The position numbers and the translations under genes are program-made. DNA of 6,976 nucleotides from Brevundimonas sp. (GTDB lineage: Bacteria > Pseudomonadota > Alphaproteobacteria > Caulobacterales > Caulobacteraceae): NCBI GenBank assembly GCA_024711185.1, contig JANJTI010000348.1, forward strand, positions 1 through 6,976, in the 5' to 3' direction. Shown here one piece after another: positions 5,945-6,976 of this stretch. Position 1 is the stretch's first letter. Each line of letters opens with the position of its first letter. Below the pieces are notes generated by a model that saw only the letters and a program-made list of their open reading frames with translations, did no database searches and was not told the origin of the DNA.

Positions 5945-6361
5945 TCAGACCGCGTCGTCCTCGTCGCCGTCCGCCAGTTCGCGGATCAATTCGAGGGCCA
6001 GCTTCTGCCGCCGGGTCGACAGCTGGGGCGCCAGCCGCCCGATCTCGATCGTATAGCGGGTGGCCGGGAAGTCGTGGTCGTAGGCCGCGCCGCCCTCGGC
6101 TATGCCCGCAATCTGCGTCCCCGACAGCCCCTCGAAGAAGTAGCCGATATCGACCTTGAAGAACCGCGCGATATCCCACAGCTTCGATGCGGAAATACGG
6201 TTTGCGCCCTTCTCGTACTTCTGGATTTGCTGGAAGGTCAGACCCAATGCGCGGCCGAGGTCGCTCTGGTTGTAGCCGAGCGCCAGCCGCTTCTCGCACA
6301 CCCTGCGGCCCACGTGCCGGTCGACCGGGTGGGGGCCGTCCTCGCCCTTGCCTCTCGCCAT
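5945..6361 (-). CDS. XRE/Cro-CI family transcriptional regulator
   Basis: A 138-residue DNA-binding protein with an N-terminal helix-turn-helix of the Cro/CI type at about 16-71. QSDLGRALGL forms the first helix pair, LTFQQIQKYEKGANRIS (41-57) the recognition helix, and LWDIARFFKVDIGYFF the closing helices. The remainder (about 80-138) has no known enzymatic motif and ends acidic (DGDEDDAV). It resembles the small regulators found beside lnt in other alphaproteobacteria (PhrR-like in rhizobia); target genes are unknown. ATG at 6361 is preceded by AAGGG with a 9-base spacer, better than GTG at 6367 or the upstream ATG at 6421, whose extension does not look like the family. Its stop is 2 bases from the convergent lipoprotein stop. 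Same strand as lnt, with a 152-base gap. Confidence 0.93.
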   Translation of the reverse strand: MARGKGEDGPHPVDRHVGRRVCEKRLALGYNQSDLGRALGLTFQQIQKYEKGANRISASKLWDIARFFKVDIGYFFEGLSGTQIAGIAEGGAAYDHDFPATRYTIEIGRLAPQLSTRRQKLALELIRELADGDEDDAV

Positions 6362-6404
6362 CGTCACTTGCCCTTCGCGTAAGATGCCACGCCTGATCTG
6401 AAAT

Positions 6405-6416
6405 GCGCCCGGGCGC
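6405..6416. promoter_or_regulatory. 12-base perfect palindrome upstream of the XRE regulator
   Basis: GCGCCCGGGCGC is fully self-complementary and lies 43 bases before the regulator ATG. It could be an operator for autoregulation, but GC-only palindromes arise easily in such DNA. Confidence 0.25.
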
Positions 6417-6463
6417 TTCACCTGTCACCAAAAAACGCACAAACCGGCGGCAAGACCCTCTTT

Positions 6464-6484
6464 ACGGTTGCGTACACGGTTACG
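6464..6484. repeat. Tandem ACGGTT-type direct repeat upstream of the XRE regulator
   Basis: ACGGTTGCG (6464-6472) and ACGGTTACG (6476-6484) match in 8 of 9 bases with a 12-base period, close to one helical turn. They lie in the lnt to regulator spacer and are candidate binding sites for the regulator or another factor. Confidence 0.4.
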
Positions 6485-6513
6485 CGCCTCACGCCGCGCG
6501 TGAATGAGGTAGA

Positions 6514-6976
6514 TCAAACGTTCCCAGCGCCGGCGGAGCCGGGCCAGAGTTCGCGCGCGAGGCGAGTGATTCGCCCCGGGCGAAGAGCCAGGGCCAGTCC
6601 GCCGAGCACGGCGAGCCAGAACAGCAAATCGCCCGTCCGTCCGTAGGGCGTGACCGCCGTGGGCGCCGGCAGGCGGGCGTCGATGACGCCGCTCTCGCCC
6701 GGCTCCAACCTCTGGTCGCCGACCACCCGCCCCCAGGGATCGATCATGGCCGAAACGCCGGTCGGGGTGGACCTGACCACCGGCAGACCCGTCTCGATGG
6801 CGCGGTACCTGGCCAGATTCAGGTGCTGCAGCGGCCCCGAGGTGCGGCCGAACCAGGCGTCGTTCGAGATGTTGACGATCCAGCCGGGCCGCCCGGCGCC
6901 GCCCGGAGTGAAGCCGGGATAGAGGCTCTCGTAGCAGATCAGCGGCTGGGCCCGGGGCGCGCCCGGGATCTCGATC
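6514..6976 (-). CDS. lnt: Apolipoprotein N-acyltransferase, C-terminal part, 5' end outside window
   Basis: Inner-membrane enzyme that adds the third acyl chain to the N-terminal cysteine of lipoproteins, the last step of their maturation. The frame stays open to the window edge, giving 153 residues of the C-terminal part. The nitrilase-like domain shows PLICYESLYPG with the catalytic Cys (codon at 6934-6936), NISNDAWFG, then QHLNLARYRAIETGLPVVRSTPTGVSAMIDPWG, all typical of Lnt. The other catalytic residues (Glu, Lys) lie upstream of the visible part. A last membrane helix (DLLFWLAVLGGLALAL) and a short basic tail end the protein. The stop is TGA at 6514-6516; no T-tracted terminator follows, so read-through into the XRE regulator is possible. 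Confidence 0.97.
   Translation of the reverse strand, partial: IEIPGAPRAQPLICYESLYPGFTPGGAGRPGWIVNISNDAWFGRTSGPLQHLNLARYRAIETGLPVVRSTPTGVSAMIDPWGRVVGDQRLEPGESGVIDARLPAPTAVTPYGRTGDLLFWLAVLGGLALALRPGRITRLARELWPGSAGAGNV

Noticed and set aside
6362..6421. Upstream ATG at 6421 for the XRE regulator
   Set aside because: The 20-residue extension has no ribosome site, runs through a palindrome-rich spacer, and does not look like the family's N-terminus.
5310..6440. Long - strand open frame across the lipoprotein and regulator genes
   Set aside because: It is out of frame with the clear XRE regulator, antisense to the lipoprotein gene, and of Arg/Gly-rich composition.
6489..6503. Hairpin TCACGC-N3-GCGTGA as an lnt terminator
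   Set aside because: The stem is only 6 pairs and no T tract follows on the - strand, so it is listed only as a possible operator.

Overview
The window is GC-rich (about 70% by eye) and dense with genes. The gene set and sequence style point to an alphaproteobacterium of the Caulobacterales, with a Brevundimonas- or Phenylobacterium-like genome as the best guess. The supporting signs are the order dnaK-dnaJ-dapB, coaBC next to dut, lnt next to a small XRE-type regulator, a perfect CtrA-type box (TTAA-N7-TTAA) in one intergenic region, and scattered GANTC sites of the CcrM type. The genus is an inference; no rRNA or other marker is present.

Layout. Positions 1-2804 (+) hold the 3' end of dnaK, an intrinsic terminator, a candidate heat-shock (sigma32-type) promoter, dnaJ, and dapB starting at TTG 19 bases after dnaJ. 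Positions 2864-3520 (+) hold an unrecognised exported protein with six cysteines in its mature part. Positions 3517-5313 (-) hold coaBC followed by dut, probably one transcript, with a 123-base spacer carrying a 16-base direct repeat. Positions 5314-5438 are a divergent intergenic region with the CtrA-type box and one GANTC site. Positions 5439-5942 (+) encode a small lipoprotein whose C-terminal half resembles domains seen at the ends of polymorphic toxins (barnase/colicin/RelE-like, 'BECR'). Positions 5945-6361 (-) encode a small XRE-family regulator, and 6514-6976 (-) is the C-terminal part of lnt.

Most of the window is housekeeping: protein folding (DnaK/DnaJ), lysine and diaminopimelate synthesis (DapB), coenzyme A synthesis (CoaBC), dUTP removal (Dut) and lipoprotein maturation (Lnt). 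Lnt acts on lipoproteins such as the one encoded two genes away, but that is not evidence of a specific link. The least ordinary part is 5314-5947, where a toxin-domain-like lipoprotein sits behind a candidate cell-cycle (CtrA) site shared with divergent coaBC. Both convergent gene pairs end in touching or overlapping stop codons, with no room for a terminator between them. I found no mobile element, CRISPR array, tRNA or rRNA, and no gene-free stretch longer than about 170 bases.
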